Positions 62,087 to 64,000 of a stretch of DNA of 64,000 nucleotides are shown in pieces; position 1 is the stretch's first letter, and every line of letters starts with the position of its first letter. The DNA lies in the NCBI GenBank assembly GCA_002811645.1, contig PDIP01000040.1:63123-127122 (forward strand). The letters are read 5' to 3'. Origin of the DNA: Corallochytrium limacisporum (taxonomy: Eukaryota > Opisthokonta). The notes under the pieces were generated by a model. The model ran no database searches and had not been told where the DNA came from. It saw only the letters and a program-made list of their open reading frames with translations. Position numbers and translations under genes: made by a program.

Positions 62087-64000
62087 GGTTAAACTTCGAT
62101 TACGAACAGTGTCTTGTTCTTCAAGTTGATGTCCTAGTGGGTATATCAATTAAAACTAACTGAACTACCGAAATTCTCGTTGCTTTCGAATTGTTGCCGA
62201 GCTCAGGCTAGGTTCATTGTTGCTGTTCCGGTTCTGTCAACAAAACTAAATCTAGTCTGTACTTGAACCCGAGGAAATTGCAATAAGCTGGCCGCTACCC
62301 TGTCTGAGTGTTTTACCCCAGCCTGTACCTAACCATTCAAATAATAGTGTCACGTTTATTCATATACCTGCTGCTATCCAAACTGATCAAATACCCTGGC
62401 ACTTGACGCACGCCTTGATCCTTGTTTTCGTCTTGTTCAAAGTACAGAACAAACCCATGGAAAATTCAAGAGAAACTTTGCCTTGCTCTCAGTTTGTTGC
62501 GCCTGGTCCCAGAGACCAGAACACACAAGACAATCTTGACCTTGTGTGCAACCAACGGAAAAAAGGAACACCCCTGCTGTTTAATGATGAGAACCGTTCC
62601 TTTGGAGAAGAAGAGCGAGAGAGAGTGAGGAAGGAGCGGGAGGGGGGGGGTACAGAGTGAGGCGGGGGGCGCGTTCGGAGAATGGAACACACAAGCAAAA
62701 AAATGGAACTGGAGAGAAAAAAAAGGAAACGAGGCCAAGAAAATACAAAAGAAAATAGAAAAACGGAGAAAATTGGGAAAGCCGAGGCCCCCCCGGGGGG
62801 GGGGGGCTCTAGAGCTGAGGAAAGGAAGGGGGCCGCAAGAGAAGAGTGAAGGAGGGTTGGGGAGCGGGGTGTTCGTGCTGCGGAAGTGGGCGAAGCAAAC
62901 TGTCAGGCTCCGAGTGTAAGTGTGTGGGTGCGCCGGCACCAACTCGGTGTGCTGGGCCTTCACACACTGACAAAGAGAAAGTAGAAAAATAAAGAATGGG
63001 GAAGCTGGTGCTGTGCGTTTGATGGTAGCCGATACTGGTCCGCTCTGGCATTTTGTATTCTCGTGGCCAAAAGGAAAATAAAAAAAAAACATGGGGCTCG
63101 CTGGTTGGTGGTCCGGCCTTTGGGGCCGTGGCAGCGCGGCGGCTTGATTTTGCCGTCGGTTCAATACGCGATCCTTACCGCCCCGATGTGCTGCTGGCCA
63201 CCACTACCCCCTCCTCTCCTCTCCTCCCCGTTCCCTTCCTTGCCCTTCCCAATATCTCTATTTCCCCCCTTTTGATTCTTCCAAAAGCCCAACCGTGCAC
63301 TCTGCTCCTTTCCTCAGACTCCTCCCCTCCCCCCCCTCCCCCAAAGCGTTCGGTCTGCGGAACCGTGGCGTACTGAAGTGACCGAGTGCTGAAATAAAAC
63401 CACGCTCGTCAGCCAACTTTTGGTATTTGGTCTTTGGTGCTTTTGGTATGTGTGCTCTCTGTGTTTTTGATTTTCCGTGGCTATTGCGTTTTGCTGTGCA
63501 AGCCCGGCACCGGGGAGAGGCCAGCTCCTGCATCGACGCGAACGAGTCCAAAAAGCAAAGGAAAACAAAAAACTAAAGAAGAAAGAAGGCAAAACAAAAA
63601 GCCGAGCAGAGAAACGCCAGACTCAGGGACCGCATACCGAAACTTAGGGATTTCTGGAAGGAAGGTGGAACCGAAGCCGAGAGATTGGGACCAGAACCGC
63701 TCGAGAAAAGCGCGGGAGACGGCTGGGCCAGCATCGTAGGGTCCGGCAGCCGTACCGAAAGTACGGACGGTCCAACTCGTAGAGATTTTGTCCTGCCATG
63801 TACACGGGCAAGTGCCAGCGGGAGCCAGGGGGGAGGGAGGCGGTCGACTCCCAAGCCAGCCACTGCTGATCGAATATCACGACGCACCATACGCCCACTT
63901 TTTGGCCCCACTAAAAACACACACCACACACACCCCGGCCCAAAGAAAAATACAACCCCATCATCACCCCCACACCTACTCCACTTTTGCTTGCCCCCCC
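62087..64000. other. non-coding region at window end
   Basis: RFX promoter side followed by purine-rich DNA (62590-62840), C7G12 at 62788-62806, pyrimidine-rich DNA (63200-63350) and CA-rich sequence near 63910. No gene is supported. Confidence 0.65.
62788..62806. repeat. C7G12 palindromic tract
   Basis: C7 immediately followed by G12, within purine-rich DNA upstream of RFX. Confidence 0.85.

Overview
This is a nuclear contig from a eukaryote, most likely an intron-poor, flagellate-lineage unicellular opisthokont, probably a relative of animals. I cannot name the species. About 25 protein genes lie on both strands, nearly all as single uninterrupted frames up to 4.6 kb. They are separated by 0.1-3.7 kb of non-coding DNA rich in poly-C/poly-G, polypurine and polypyrimidine tracts. 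Recognisable proteins (RFX factor, NEK10-type kinase, BAF57/SMARCE1, ZNF277, SERGEF, TAF4, JMJD4, CSA) are those expected of the animal/fungal side of the tree. No bacterial operon logic, phage, insertion sequence, rRNA or convincing tRNA is visible. Many frames have in-frame GTG/TTG codons upstream; I took the first family-compatible ATG as the start.

Layout. 1-2.4 kb: non-coding. 2.4-10.5 kb: tafazzin (+), JMJD4 (-), ZNF277 (+), a small possibly spliced frame (-), a Ure2/YfcG-like glutathione transferase (+), and a calaxin-like EF-hand fragment (-) whose tail overlaps it. 11.0-15.1 kb: NEK10-like ARM-kinase (-). 15.7-20.5 kb: two type II membrane glycosyltransferases facing each other (the second, GT61-like, has a frame break), a small coiled-coil frame and a TMEM41-family scramblase. 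22.6-28.3 kb: Tgl3/SDP1-type lipase, TAF4, and an unknown coiled-coil basic protein (all +). 30.7-37.6 kb: an intact GT61-like enzyme (+), SERGEF (+), a novel membrane protein with a C-terminal zinc ribbon (-), DNAJC28 (-). 38.3-42.9 kb: topoisomerase II (+). 42.9-46.6 kb: a long low-complexity desert with an assembly gap and a GA array. 46.6-52.3 kb: histone H3, CSA/ERCC8, isovaleryl-CoA dehydrogenase (all +). 52.5-62.1 kb: MED20 (-), a 1104-residue unknown membrane protein (+), BAF57-like HMG protein (+), RFX factor (-). 62.1-64 kb: non-coding.

Themes. Chromatin and transcription genes are frequent (TOP2, H3, TAF4, MED20, SMARCE1, RFX, CSA). NEK10, the calaxin remnant and RFX point to a ciliary toolkit. 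Three Golgi-type glycosyltransferases and a TMEM41 protein serve the secretory pathway. Tafazzin, DNAJC28 and IVD are mitochondrial. The most unusual sequence signals are recurrent CnGn palindromes confined to intergenic DNA, pyrimidine-AG acceptor-like sites just upstream of several start codons, the frame break in one GT61 gene, the calaxin fragment, and two membrane proteins of no recognisable family.
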